From contig JACAXG010000054.1 of assembly GCA_018881555.1 (NCBI GenBank), positions 1,984,001 to 2,048,000 on the forward strand: a stretch of DNA of 64,000 bases, given 5' to 3'. Below are positions 12,785 to 26,100 of the stretch, piece after piece; within the stretch, counting starts at the first letter, position 1; the number at the start of each line of letters is the position of its first letter. The DNA is from Amblyornis subalaris. Lineage: Eukaryota; Chordata; Aves; Passeriformes; Ptilonorhynchidae. The position numbers and the translations under genes were made by a program. The notes under the pieces were generated by a model. That model was given only the letters and a program-made list of their open reading frames with translations, was not told the DNA's origin and made no database searches.

Positions 12785-15700
12785 GTGTGTGTGTACCTGT
12801 GTGCATGTAAAATCCATAAGTTCCAGAAGACACACACCTCAGCAGCTTTGTTAAGCAATTCTAGGCTCTTGGCTTTTAAAAAGTGGAGTGAAAAAACAGT
12901 CTATCCATGCAAAAGCAGCTAAATTAGTATGGTTCTTGGAGCCTAATCTTGTCCATTTTTTTAATCATTGCAGTTTCATTCTCTTAGTAAACTAATTTAT
13001 TTGCATTAATGTAAGGTACTGGGAGAAATTTGCCCATGTTGAGAGGCTGAGCCACACTGGGGCTGCTCTGCTTATCTGTGATATTCCTTCCTTCTAGCTG
13101 TCCCTTTGTCTGAATTTATGTCTTTACAACATGATACTGCTTAACTTCATGAACAGGGTGGTGTCATTCACCATAAAGATACTGGAAGTCCAGCATCCAC
13201 TAGCTTGGATGTTCCAGTCACAATTCAAAGATAATTAATCTACAAGGCTGCTACCCTTTCCAAAAAAATGACGTTTGTGATCAGGGGAACAAGAAAGAGT
13301 TTGGGATGTGATGCTACATGAACAGAAGTTAGACTGCTGGAAGCAACAGCCATGTTTTAAGATGCTGAATTAACTCTGAACTTCTGGAGTGCACCTGTGA
13401 CTGTGGGAGACACACCTGCTTTTCATAGATGTAATTCATGATAATGTGTAGGAAATGACTGAGCAGAGAACAAATTTGTGAATTTTATGTATGGTTTGTG
13501 TGACACTGACCATCAAACCGATCTTGTGGGTTTTGCCAAACTGAGAAATGATAAACCATGCAACATGTGGAAGTGAGAACGTAGCTTAAGACGTATTTCT
13601 GCTCTGTGTCTTTTTGATAAAAAAGATATTGACATAAAAAAAACCCCCAAAATTAAACTAGCTGTGTAGGCAACACTTCAGCATTGAGAAAAATAAAGAT
13701 CTACACATTTCTAGTTTATTTACAAATCTTTCTCTGAAAAAAGAGCAAAGATCCCCCAAATAACAACAACAACAACAACAAAAACACACTAAAAAATATA
13801 CCCTCCCCGACAAATCAAAATAACAACAACCCCCATTAATTCTGTTGAAAAACAAGGCTTTAATAGTAAGCCAGTGATATCTTCATAGTCCTGCAACACT
13901 AACTGAGTTCAGGTGATAAAAATACGGTTGATTTTAATGTGAACAGTTTTGTACAAGGCTTTGAAAAGCTAGGGTCTGAGGATGTATAGGAAAGGGAAAC
14001 TTAGAGGTGAATAGAAAAGAAAACAGATGTTATAGAAAGATGGGCAACAAAAACCTGCAGAAAGAAAATGAAAGAATAAAATAAAGCAAAGTACTAAAAA
14101 GTGAAGAGAAAAAAAGAAAAAAGTCAACATTTGACTTTATATATTGTGAAATGTAGACATTCATCATAAATACATACATCTATCTAGATAACTCAAAAAA
14201 CTCACATCCATTTCATTGCATTTTTCAGTTGAAAATGATTATGGTTTAAGTGTATACTATTTGCAATCTAACTTTTTAAGTAATTTTAAATCCCCTGGGA
14301 ATGGTAAAGTAAAACACTGACTATTTGCTTTTTTCATAATTCAGTGCTCGCTCCTTGTACCTTACTTTTCCTTGTACAAAAACTCCAGTTAAAAAATCAG
14401 AAAAATTGTCATGCTTAAATGTCAGATTTTTCAAAGTTGCTCCTGCATCCTCAATTGCTCATCTGAATTGGCCTATTAAAAATAATAATTGAAATTGGCT
14501 ACACCAAAATACCTGTGCAATCCAACATGACCTTCCTTTTTCCTCCTACTGCAATTCAAAGTTTCTTATACTTTCCCCAGACCTTCCAGCTGCCCTAGTG
14601 ACCCCAGCCCTCACTGACACCTGTCTTCCCTCTTACCTGCTTTCAGCCTGGGTAAGACTGGCCACACATCCCAACTGCAGAAAACTCCAGAGATATTTGA
14701 TAAGCTTGCCACATTAAAGGCATATCCAAATTTTTGCTAGGTAGAAGGTAATTTCGAAGGATAAACCCCTTCAAAAGAGGCAGAAATAACAAAGTGGAAA
14801 GCAAAATTAAGACCCTCCAGTATACATGCAGGAAAATCTACAGCAGCAGAAAAGGAGAGAAGAAGAAATCAATTCTTCTGTTAAATTTATTTGTAATTCT
14901 TAGCAGAATACTTTGCAAGAAATACTGGATGTTGTGCTACCCACAGAGGCTCCATACCCAGTGAAGGACATAGTCTTATTGATATCTTGTTTTTACTTTC
15001 ATCTCAGTAATGGCAGAGATTGTATCAGAAAGTTTTAAAAGCAAAATAGAGGTTAGATCCATTTTCGATACTCTAAATTAAAAGAATAAATGAATCACCC
15101 AACTGTAGTTAATGGGCAATTAACATAATTCTGGTCCGGTGTAGCTGAAAGATAATGAAAAAGCTGATTGCAAATGAACCAGCAGTAATGTGGGAGGTCA
15201 TAATAGTCCCATAACTCTGAATGAGAAACCAATTTCTCCTCTAACACTTGGTGCTTTGATTGGTGAAGGGCTTTATCATATTATGAAATTTACCCCTGAT
15301 AGTATGAGACAGAAAAAAAAAGGTTCTGCCGTGTAGATGGTGGATGGCTGACAGAACAGGTACCCTGAGCTACTGCATGAGCCCTTGGTAGCTATCATAA
15401 AGTAGGGGGTAATTAGAAGTGCAGTGGTGAATAGAGAGGAGAGGAGCATATATCTGAGTAATGAGCTCACAACTGTACTACAGCAGGGCAACAACCCACC
15501 AGGGGAAATGCAGCAGGGCGTCAGACTCTGCTCCGGCCTGGAGACTGGATGTGCTGATGCCCTCTAACTCAGCCCACCTCCTGGATACAGTGTAATATCT
15601 TTGTGCTCCATTTGTTCTTAGTTAAAGAAGGGGTAATGGGGTGGGATGAATTCCACCCACAATGCTTCTCTCTTCTCTCCACTTGCCATCTATGTCCTGA

Positions 15701-16639
15701 TCCTATTAAAACTTAAGATCTTGTTCAGCAAACTGTCATCAGATAAAGTAAATTACATTTAATGCTACTGGTAGGGCTCTCAAAATCAAGAGAACAATTG
15801 CGTCTAGGGCAAGGACCGTCTCTTTTCCTAGAATTTTAAGTAAATCTATATTTAGCCCCTCTGTGGCTTTTGAGGGGAAAAAAAGGTAATCATGTTAGAA
15901 CACTGTAATGGTAAATGAATCTACATCCTAGCAGCAGATGGCACATTAATAGAGTACAGACACACACAAAAAAGAACTAACCCTCAAAAACGTATTTTTT
16001 TCCTTGATATTTTTCATCACTGTTCCTATGTCTTTTCTACCAGGCTGAATAAAATCATGGTAGATCTAACAGAGAGGACTTATTCCTAGTGCTATATTTA
16101 TATCATGACACATCAATAGGTTATTGCTGCATTATGTAAAACAGAAAGAGTAAATAGATAAAGTGACAGTGCTTAACACATAAATATTTAGCACAACGCT
16201 TTAGGTGCATGGATTACAAACGACCTTTTTACGTAGATTTTTACATCACCTTTTTCACTACTGTCCTATTGCTAAACTGAGTAACAAAAGTCACTAAGTC
16301 ATCTGAGACGACTTGATCTTCTTGGTGTGTAGAGATGTGTGCAACTCTGACACGGGAGCACCGATGCAAATGCCTCCAAGCAGGGAGTGCTATAGCAGAT
16401 ACCTGTAGTTCCTCCACACTGAGTAGAACACCCATCTTTGTGGTGTCCATAAGATAGCAGAGTACTGGGTTCAACATGGAAAGAGCATTTGTATCAAGTA
16501 AAGTATTACTAACCCTCCTGCCTAGCCATCCAAAAAACCGCTTCCCAGATAGAGTTTCAAGAAATACTATTTGCAATAACTGTGAAAATATCATATTTGT
16601 CAACTTGTAAAATTAGTAATAGCCTAAGAAAGAGCAGGC
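12785..16639. other. Intergenic, no recognisable gene
   Basis: AT-rich. It contains the (AAC)n repeat at 13762-13784 and otherwise only short open frames. A 120-codon minus-strand frame at 16241-16603 has no recognisable motif. Confidence 0.7.
13762..13784. repeat. (AAC)n microsatellite
   Basis: About seven AAC units in a row, followed by an A-rich stretch. Confidence 0.9.
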
Positions 16640-17935
16640 AATAACTTTGACCAACTTGGGAGTGTCAACATGGCTTTTATAATGGACAGTCTTGTTTTCC
16701 AAAATCACTAGACTTCTCTAGAGAGATAAATGCATGTGGGTGGTGTTAATTCAGTTGACATAATTTACTTGGATTTCCAAAGGTCTTCTAAAAAGTCCTT
16801 CATAAAAAGTTTTTAAGAAAGCTGAGCAGTCATGGGATAAAGGGAAAGGTCCTTGCATGTATAAGAAACTGTTTAATGGGTAGGAAACAGAGGAAAAGTG
16901 AATTAATAGTTTTGGCAACAGGGTGTTTTTCACCCTCGGAGTTCCAGTGGGATCTGAGCTGGCAACTGGGATAGTCAATGTTTTCATAGGTGATTTGGGA
17001 AAGTGGGTGAACAAGGAGTTCAGGAAGTCTGATGAGGATAGAGGGCTATTCAAGACAGCAAGGGCAAGCAGCAACCAAATAAACCTACAGAGGAACCTTA
17101 TGAATCTGAGTGACTGGGCAATTAAATGACAAATGAAATTCACTGTAGATAAATGGAAAGCAATGCACATGGGAAAACCAATTCTAACTCCACATATTAA
17201 TATGATGGAGTTGATCATTACTACTTAGGAGATAGATCTGGGGTTATGACGGATAGTCCTACGAAAATGTCAACCTGATGCTTAATAGCAGTCAAGAAGG
17301 CAAGTCAAATGTTAGAAAACATTAGGAAATAAATGAAGAACAAAACAGAGAACATCACTGTACTGCTACAGAAAACCATCACTCAACCCCACACTGAATA
17401 GTGTGTGCTGAATACTGTCAAGTCCCCTTTTTTCAAAAATGATACAGGTAAAACAGAAAATTTCAGAGGAAAGCAACAAAAATGATCAAAGCGGTAAAGC
17501 AGCCATCATATTAGGAAAAGCTACTCAGCAACTACAACAGGGGATGCTAGCACACTTTATCCTGAAAAGAAGGATGACCTGTAAGAATATGACAGAAATC
17601 TGAGAAATCATGAACACAATAAAGAGGATGGATCTTGATCCTTCCCACATGAGAACTAGGGAACATCAAATGAAAATGTTAAGAACCACATTTAAAACAA
17701 ACATGGTGGTAGATTCGTGAAAATAATTTCCTGATGATACTGTGGATGCATAGACTAAAAGGGGAAACCAAAAAAGTAGATCAATCATCCACTGAGAGTT
17801 ACCAAAATGCAGTGACTACATCTATTCAGGATGACTTAGCTGAAGTCTGGAGAGCAACAAGAGCAAATATCACGTAGAAATAGGTGCTGAGCTAGATGGG
17901 CCTTTGGCTTTAGTAGTAATGGCTCAATATTACCT
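16640..17935 (+). mobile_element. Ancient decayed CR1-clade LINE, reverse-transcriptase and 3' portion
   Basis: Translated fragments match the CR1/L3-type reverse transcriptase, but in shifting frames. VDIIYLDFQ at about 16754-16780 corresponds to the catalytic-region pattern DVVYLDFSKAFD. MKFTVDKWKAMHMGK at about 17133-17177 corresponds to KFNVDKCKVMHMGK. The 3' end near 17890-17935 (GAGCTAGATGGGCCTTTGGC) matches the conserved tail of old CR1/L3 elements in amniotes. Many stops and frameshifts interrupt it, so it is long dead. Both ends are estimates. Confidence 0.75.
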
Positions 17936-20728
17936 TACATTCCATTAAAATATTGCTGTATCTGGGATATTCAAACTGTGGTTGACTAACTAAGATGAAG
18001 GAATGAATAACACACATGTTATACAATTCAGACAAGTGGTAAGTATCTTGAAGTTTCTGCCAATACGGATTAAGGATAACTAGTCCTGGCAGAAGGCAAT
18101 GCACACTTTACAGAGGTAGGCCCTTTAAGAAAATGGTATAGTTTCAGATATTTCTTCTTAATTCACATGAACCAATCTATTTTCTTTGATTACTTTAACA
18201 GGACATTTCTTATACCAGAGGGAGAGACTTTTTCTCCTTCTACTCTCAAATGAATTATGACAGAGATCACCTTATCTAGTGATCTGGGACAATTTGCCAG
18301 GATCTCCAATAATCTTCCAGTGTAGTTGCTACCTTAAAGAAATATCTATACTTTGTTCGCTATAATGAAATCTGAATTATTTCAGATAATGATGCCAACT
18401 GGGAAAGAAGAAAAGGATCTAAATTTGAAAGAAGGCTGGGAAGGCAGGGGGGCTGTATAAAAGAGACTTAAATAAATTGCTATAAAGACGGCATCAGCAG
18501 ATGGAGCTGTTACTTACACTCTTCTAAATTCTTCTCCTTTGCATGCAAGGACCCTCTCAGTTTTAAGACCTTACATATTGCATAATTTTGTGAAATAATT
18601 TCTGTGTTCCACACTATGCCAAGTAGCCGGGGAGTTTGCTCTCTGTCCTAGTGCCTCTACCAGAGCTGCTATTCTGGGAACCCTCTGGTGCTTTCTCGGA
18701 GCTTTGGAATGAAGATATCACCTGGACCCTTACTGCTCTTTATTCAGAGACTATTACATGACAGTGAAAATAAAGTATCCTGCACAAGGACTACACCCAG
18801 TGCCTGCCACACTGATTTCACCCTGCAACAGTAAGATCACCTGCAGGGCTTTAACATTGAAGGTTGCTTTGGCAGAAAGACAAGCAGTTACAGCTGATCC
18901 ACACATAACCTTATCGATTGTATCTCTCCTCTCCCAGGCTTTCCAGAACAGTGCTTGAGACGGGAGCCTCTCTGCCGTTTTTCTTGCTGTAGATATGCTT
19001 ATTCTTTCTGTTATCGGTGCTCCCAATATGCATTATCTCTGTACGTTATCAGCCACAACAAAGCCAAAAGAAGAAAAGCTTTCCCTGTAAAATATTTAAC
19101 TTAAAACCCCAGCTATCTGATCAAAAGCTTCAGCTCTTTCCCAGGGAAGAGAGCAACCTTCGGTTTATTGCCCATAGAGGAGACTATTATTAATCAAGGC
19201 ACCTCAGGACGTTATTCAGTGAAAAGCCGTGCTTGGTGAAACTGTCCTGGTTGCTGCCTCTGTGGGTTGGTGCGAGGGAGACTGTATTTAGGGAGGCTAT
19301 CACAACCTTGGCAAAAATTGTCTCCTCTTTGTTAAATTCTTGCCTGTACCAGACACTATCACGGGGTTTTAAATTCCACTTTGGAATTCTATTTTTAGAG
19401 CTCAAGTGGGATTTATATGGTGCTCCGACCTAACACGAGCTTGCTGCACAAGGCTGAATTTAGCCTTGCATGCACTCACTGCTGAAACTGCTGACTATAA
19501 TAAACTGAGAAGGGCTTGCTCTACATATCTCTAATAGGTTACTATGTACCTGAAATGTAGGACTTTCATGATGGCTTTAATTTCACCAAATGCTTCTAAC
19601 AATAAAGATGACAAATTATGTTTGTAAATTCACCTTTCCTTATCAGCACTGTCTGTACTTCTTTACTGACTGTTATAGAAAAATACCAAACCCTCATTTT
19701 AAGAATAAATGAAATAAGATTCCCAGATTTTTTACAGCTAAGGAAAAGGTCCCCTTTTCAGCCTAGTCTATGATCACGCTCTAGTCAGCCTTGGCACCCT
19801 CACTTGCATAAATTTTGAACTGTTGGCCAACTTAAACAAATAGAAGAGCACACAGGAAGAGCTCTCATGGATATTAAACTCCTTTGGGCTTCATTAGGTG
19901 GAGGAGAGACAGTACTAATATCCCACTGACAGAAATATGCTGAACCTGTATTAGACAGTAGAGAAGGCAGACAGGAGCAGATGAAGACATAAATATAATA
20001 GAAAATTAGATGCCGTTGATTTTGTTGCTCATGGATAACATGTTAAAGTGAGGGAACAGATACACAGGAGATTGAGAACTGTGTGCTCACAATGTTGTTA
20101 GTGTTGTGTATTTTGATGTTTGTTGCTTCAGCTTCAGGTGCAAACTGGGCAGCCATAAATGGAGCCCCTTAATATAAAAGTATAGATTAAAAAATCAGTC
20201 CTGAGTGTCTTGCCAGTAATGGGAGCAATTATATATGTTGCTTCAAACTGCCTGGCCCTGATAAATTCCTTTTCAAAGCCTGGTCTGGGGTAATGAAAAA
20301 TATTCCCAGGATGGTCTCAATTTCATAACTACACATTAGCTATAAGCAAAAAAACCTCCTAAAAACAAAACACTAAATGAAGCCAAACAACTCACAGTAG
20401 TAGAATAAAGCAATGAAGAATGACAAAACAGATGAAGAAATCCACAATGTGTTTGCCTGCGCCTCACAGTAATTAATGCTTTTTGAGATATTAGATAAAC
20501 TTTTCTTTGTTGTAATAGAAACAGATTTCCCAGATCTCCTATTTCAGCTCTCAAGCTCCACCTTTTCTCAGCTTTGTCTGAAATTAGCCACATTTTCCAC
20601 CACTTTAATAAATGTGGAATACAATTTGGAAATTATCTGTTTGCATCAGCACTGGCAATGAACAATAGCTCAAATTTTGAGAGTCAAGGCTTCAATAATA
20701 AGGCCTGATTTTCTTAGCAATCAGATGC

Positions 20729-20769
20729 ATACACACGCATACACACACACACGCACGCACGCACACCAC
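20729..20769. repeat. CA/CG alternating purine-pyrimidine microsatellite
   Basis: A run of CA dinucleotides changes to CACG units (ACGCACGCACGCAC) over about 40 bases. Strictly alternating purine and pyrimidine bases with CG steps favour Z-DNA. Confidence 0.85.
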
Positions 20770-20890
20770 ATGTCTTTGTGAATAGGGCCCAAAACAGCTG
20801 CAACCTTCCAGAAATTAATTGGATTCTGGATCATTTGCATTTTTATATAGTTTACCAACAAAAGATGGAGATAGCAAGTTTATTAATGTG

Positions 20891-20925
20891 AAAAAAGAGA
20901 GACAAAGAGAGAGAGGGAGGGAAAG
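20891..20925. repeat. GA-rich purine tract
   Basis: A nearly pure purine run (AAAAAAGAGAGA, one C, then AAGAGAGAGAGGGAGGG). Confidence 0.8.
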
Positions 20926-22970
20926 TGAACGTTTTGGTTGAGCCACTAATCCAAATTTTAATACACACGGTGCCTATTCACCTTATAATACTGCAGCAGA
21001 TCCTCCAAGGTGGAAATTGATATGCAGGTCTAAACTGCAGGCAGCTGTTAAGGATTCCTACTGATGCCTAGGGCCTTTACAGTTCCTCATCTGGGTAGAC
21101 ATTATGATTTGATAATGGCCATATTCAGACAACACCCAAGGCAATTCTAGGATTTGCTGTCACAATAGACACACTGAAAATAAAGTCAGTGTAAATAGAT
21201 TAAGAAATTGACAGAATAACAAGGCAGAAAGAATTAGAATGAATACACAAATGGCAGATGACAACTCAATGTATTGTGATGCAGAGATGGGATAAGGAAA
21301 GTGGAGCTGGAGGATATATCTCCTGCCAGTATGCCTTCAACCTGCTTCCTGCCTGCGTGGATGCCTATTTCATTGAGAAGTGAAATCTTTATTAGATGAT
21401 TTCTTATCTCCCTTGCTGCCCACCGAAAAACTTCCTTTCTGTTCAATTGAAAGTGAAAGCTCCTGAAAGCTCTGGATCCATGGGTGTCCACAACAGCTTC
21501 AGATTTTCCAGGTATTTATCTAGTGACCAATGGGTAAAATTGACATCCTCATTTCATGAGAGAATAGGAAGAAAATACTGACTCGATAATCAGAGGAGAG
21601 GGTGACCCTCAGCTCCTACGGAAGTTGAACGCTGGGTGATGAGGTGGTAACCAGAACATTATATTACATGATTCAATTACAAATTTCGTAGAAATGTGCT
21701 GAGATGTATGTGAGGTTTAGTGCATGAACTGTTCTGTTGAATCTCTTATTTAATGCTTTATTGGGGGGCTATAAATTAATGGAATTTCATTTATTCACTT
21801 TTATTGTGATTTAATTGCAACTTCACCTCGCCAAAACCGGCTTCTAGCTCTGCTCAACCCAGCCTGAAAAACCAGAGTATAGAAGGTATCAGACCAAGTC
21901 CTGAAATATGGAATGTGACTTCCTGTGCAGAATAACGGTGGATAGTGGATGGTTTATTGGTCGGTCTCTGTATGATAGACCCAGAGCACGTGCAGAGATG
22001 GAAGGTCAGGCAGTGGCATCTCCAGTAGGTTGGTGGGTGAAGAAGGGACTAGAACTGGCACAACGATGAAAATGAAACTCAGTGCTGTGTTAGTCCTCAT
22101 CTGGATAAGGATCCTATGAACTTCAATTCTGTGTTAGTGCAAGAAGTGCTGCTTGGGACCGTTAGACCTGGTGCACAGCTTTTCTGTGGAACAAAAGCTG
22201 TGTGGGAGCACACAGGAAGGCCAGGCAGTACCACTGCACAGGGCTGGCCTATAGCAGCAGGTGGCTGGAGACACCACATAGCAGTAAAATGCCATCTACT
22301 GTGACTATGTCAGAGCTTTGGGCAGCAAGATTGGCCACCAAGGAGACACTGGAGTAAAAGGTGCTGCTGGGACAAAGAAGGAAAGAATAACTTTGCCCCC
22401 CTGGGACTACATGAGCGGGAAGTTGTACCCTAAACTATCCAGCCCAGCTCCACCTTTTCCTTCAAGCGCTTTTCTATTTACTTACTTTGCTAAAATCACT
22501 GAGAAGCCTTGGGATAGCTCTTGTGTTTGAACAACGCAAATCCCAAACTCTCAATGCAGAGTATTCAACCAATACATCTTGTGTAAACTGGAGGGAGCTT
22601 AGGCTCGTTTTAGTAAAATACTTAGTTTTGCTTGACTTCATGGGAATTAACCCAGTGCTTGAATGCCATGTTGAATCAGGGACAAAATTATATGTGTCTT
22701 GCATAAATAATAATTAAAACTTTTATGATTTTATACATGCACATTACCTTATATGGATCTTTTGGTTGTAACAGTTCCATCAAAATCTGAAACACAACGC
22801 AATGGAAAAACTTCGAACTTTAATTTTCTTACCCCTTTTTTCTTTCCTGCTGCCACATTTCTTTTGCCCAGTTAGGGGTCTCCATGACTTTTCTACATTT
22901 TCTGTGGTTTGTTTTCCTTCTGGATAAAGTCTGACCAAGTCTTCTATATAAACTTTTATCACAGTCCCTA

Positions 22971-23109
22971 CTTATATCACTTCTCCTTCCTTTTTAATTT
23001 TTCTTTTGTTTTCTTGTTTATTTGGTTGGTTTGGGTTCTTTTTGTTTGTTTCTTTCTTTTTCTCTTTGCTTTCTTTGTTTGGGTGCTATTTTTATTCTTC
23101 TTTCTTTGA
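22971..23109. repeat. T-rich, TTTCT/TTTGT low-complexity tract
   Basis: About 140 bases composed mostly of T with interspersed C and G (TTTGTTTGTTTCTTTCTTTT). Open frames across it are compositional artefacts. Confidence 0.8.
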
Positions 23110-26100
23110 GTGTTCTCAACTACTTTTGTTTAATGCTGTCTCATTCTTCTCTTTCTCTGACTAATTTACACTGAGCATCTCCTGCCTCTATTCCTCTCCC
23201 ACAATCTGTCCTTCAGGGTTAGAGAAAGAGACAAGATGATGGTACCTATGGCCAGAGGAAGGAGAAATAAGGCATCAAGAATGAAAAGGGCTGAATGTCA
23301 CAGAGCCTTCAAGTATGAGAAAGAACAAGGTAGAGTAACAAATACTAAGAGAGGAGGAGTGAAGGGAAAGTTTCCATAAAGAACATGGGAAAAGGATTGA
23401 AAACAAAGGTAGTGAGGGAAAATCTGCAGGGCTACTATTTTTATTCACAAGTTCAATGTTCCCTGATTTTTGAAGGACCCAAAGCTGCAAGGAGTAGAGA
23501 GCTCCATTTAGTCTTAAATCAATCCTGCTAAAAGGAATACCTTGATTACAGTTAGCTTGCCAGCATTTAGAAATGAGACAGGAACATGGCCAACATTCTT
23601 CTGGCTGAATACACAGATAGAATGAGACACATTATGGGATGATAAAGTATCTAAGTGCACCAAGCCCTTATTTATCTAACTTTTGTTAACCTTTGCAGAA
23701 AGCCTGCCAAAGTATTCTGGTAGGACTGAAAAGCCGAGCAAGTAATAGTCTTATAACCAGGCTACATTTTGCATGGCACAAATAACTGTATTTGTACTGC
23801 CTAGGGACTTCGTAATTTCCTGCTTTTGAGACAGTAAAGAAATGTAAGAAGTGTAAGATTGAAATCCTGGCCTCACTGAAGTCAAAGGCAATATATCCAC
23901 TTAAATTCTAGTAGTGCAGCCACTTTCCAACTAAAAGAGTGCTTATGGAATGTTGCCTGTGTGAATGTACCTAATTTAGATGGTTTAAAAAAGCACCAGA
24001 GGAGAAAAATGCAGAAAGCTGATGAATATTAGGGCAGGAGTGATAAAGAAACTACAGGCAGAGCAAGATCATGAAAGGACTAGGGCTGAAAGGGTAGATG
24101 GGAATGCATGTACATATAGGACTGTAAAAGGTGAGGATCAAAATTGTCAGGGACTGCAAATGAAGTGAAAAGGAGGATACAGACAATGAGAACTCGGAGC
24201 CATTCTAGGCAAAGCAGAAGCTGTTGCTACCGAGTGGGCTGAGCTGAGTGCCATGATAAGAAAGCGTGAGACTTGAGATGTGTCTATGGAAAATGAGAAC
24301 TATCCTGTGGTTGTGCTTGGCAACCTGGCACAATACACCATAGCTTTGCGCTTGTTTACTTTGTAGCTACGGAATGTATTTTGTTCTAAGAAAGTACCAA
24401 ACATTTTTACTTCTTAAATACTCAGAATTTATAGCGCTTGTCTTCTGTATTTCAAGGTTGCCACACCCTGAACTCTGCCTGGAGACTGCCTTCTCCAAAA
24501 TGAGAAGGCAACACCAGGGGCAGTTCTTCTCATGTGAAAAGCTGTATTTCACCTGTTAAAAATCTTGCAATGCTTCTCCAAGCAGAAATACAAATATTTG
24601 ACCGCTGCTTCACTAGGCAATAGAAATTTATTATTTTCTTCTCTGTGGTGAGAAAGCACTAATGAACCACTTATTTTATTCCCTGAGAGGAAGCAAAAAG
24701 GAGAAGCTGTTACAAAAGCTTGCCAAAACCAAATCCTGATAACAGAGAACAGTATTTGATATTATTTTTCTATTATCTGGTCAAAACTAGTTTAAATTCC
24801 CAATGGATAGGTCTTCTGCTACTCCTTTTGGGATCATACTCCCTTATTTCTAAAGGAGTTTTCTTTATTTTGTCTTTGCTTTACAATAAGGTAATTTTTC
24901 TTTCTCCTTACCATTTATATCCTATAAACATTTAAAATTTGTTATATTTCATCTCAGTTACTCTTTCACTAAGTTGCCTTTACCTGACTGTTACTTTTTT
25001 TCTGTGTGAGTTCATCTTCCTGTTCCCGTTCTCTGGATTTTCTTTAGTTTATCAGCTGCACTCTAGCAACATGATAAATCAAAAACATACCTAGTATTCT
25101 ACCCAGGCTACAACAGAACTACACAGAGAGGGCTATTAAGTCAGGGCTCAGTGGTGCACAGCTTTTGCACAGGCAGTCTGAAATTTTGCTATGCTTCATT
25201 GCGACTGTGTCACGTTACATATGCATGCTTAATTTTCTGTTCGCTATTACCCTTTTTAGAATATGTAAGACGGTGGCATAAGGCTATTTAGATGGTTTAC
25301 TCTTTCTGAGCACTGCTTGAGTGCTAGTAATGATGTAATAAAAAAAAATCTGAAATCTGAATTGGGCTCCTGTCGACTTTACCCAGAAATTACAATTTTA
25401 TTTTATTTTCATTTTAAGCTCTTATATTATGAGAGGTCTGATGTTTAGCAAAATATTTGCCTTTTGCAGATAACAGCTTCACTTAATGAAAACAGGTTTC
25501 TGTTTTGCAAAGTTTGAAGAAAGACCACTCAGAACTTTACTTACCCCAAAAACCTGAAGGTTTGCTAATCAGAAAACAATTCTAATGCTCCAATGGACAT
25601 GGCTAATTCAAAGAGTACTTGAAGTTAAAGACTAAAATCAGAATAGTACATAGGCTTGGTAAGGAGTTTATACTGCTCTCTCCTGGGACATCAGCAGTTG
25701 TACATTATTGCTCGCAGAAGTGAAAATTGTGTTACCAAATGCCTACATAAGATCATCAGAAATGCAATTTATCGGGAGAAAATACCCCATAAATAAATAA
25801 GTATAAATTATTTCAAATAGAGTACTGTTGTCCCTTTACACAGTGGGATCTGCCTGGAACAATCTGCGGATGGGAAACCTCAACTGTAGTGTAGTATTAG
25901 TATTTCATTAGTAATTGTAAATCCTTCTGGGGTAAAAGATGAGCAGGAGCTGAGAAGGAGTATTTTTTCTTTCAGTACCTTTGTGCTGCTTCTCTGCAAA
26001 ATAGGGGATGCTTTAGCAGCATGGTTGATTGCCTTGAGAAGATGAGACAGCAGCAAGGGTAAACGTACCTATATTACTGCTAAATTAGCTTCCCCCAACA

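Noticed and set aside
16751..17218. 155-codon minus-strand open frame
   Set aside because: It is antisense to the old CR1-clade LINE, whose plus strand carries the reverse-transcriptase motifs.
22909..23109. Apparent multi-pass membrane peptide (Phe/Leu/Val-rich)
   Set aside because: It is the translation of a T-rich low-complexity tract.
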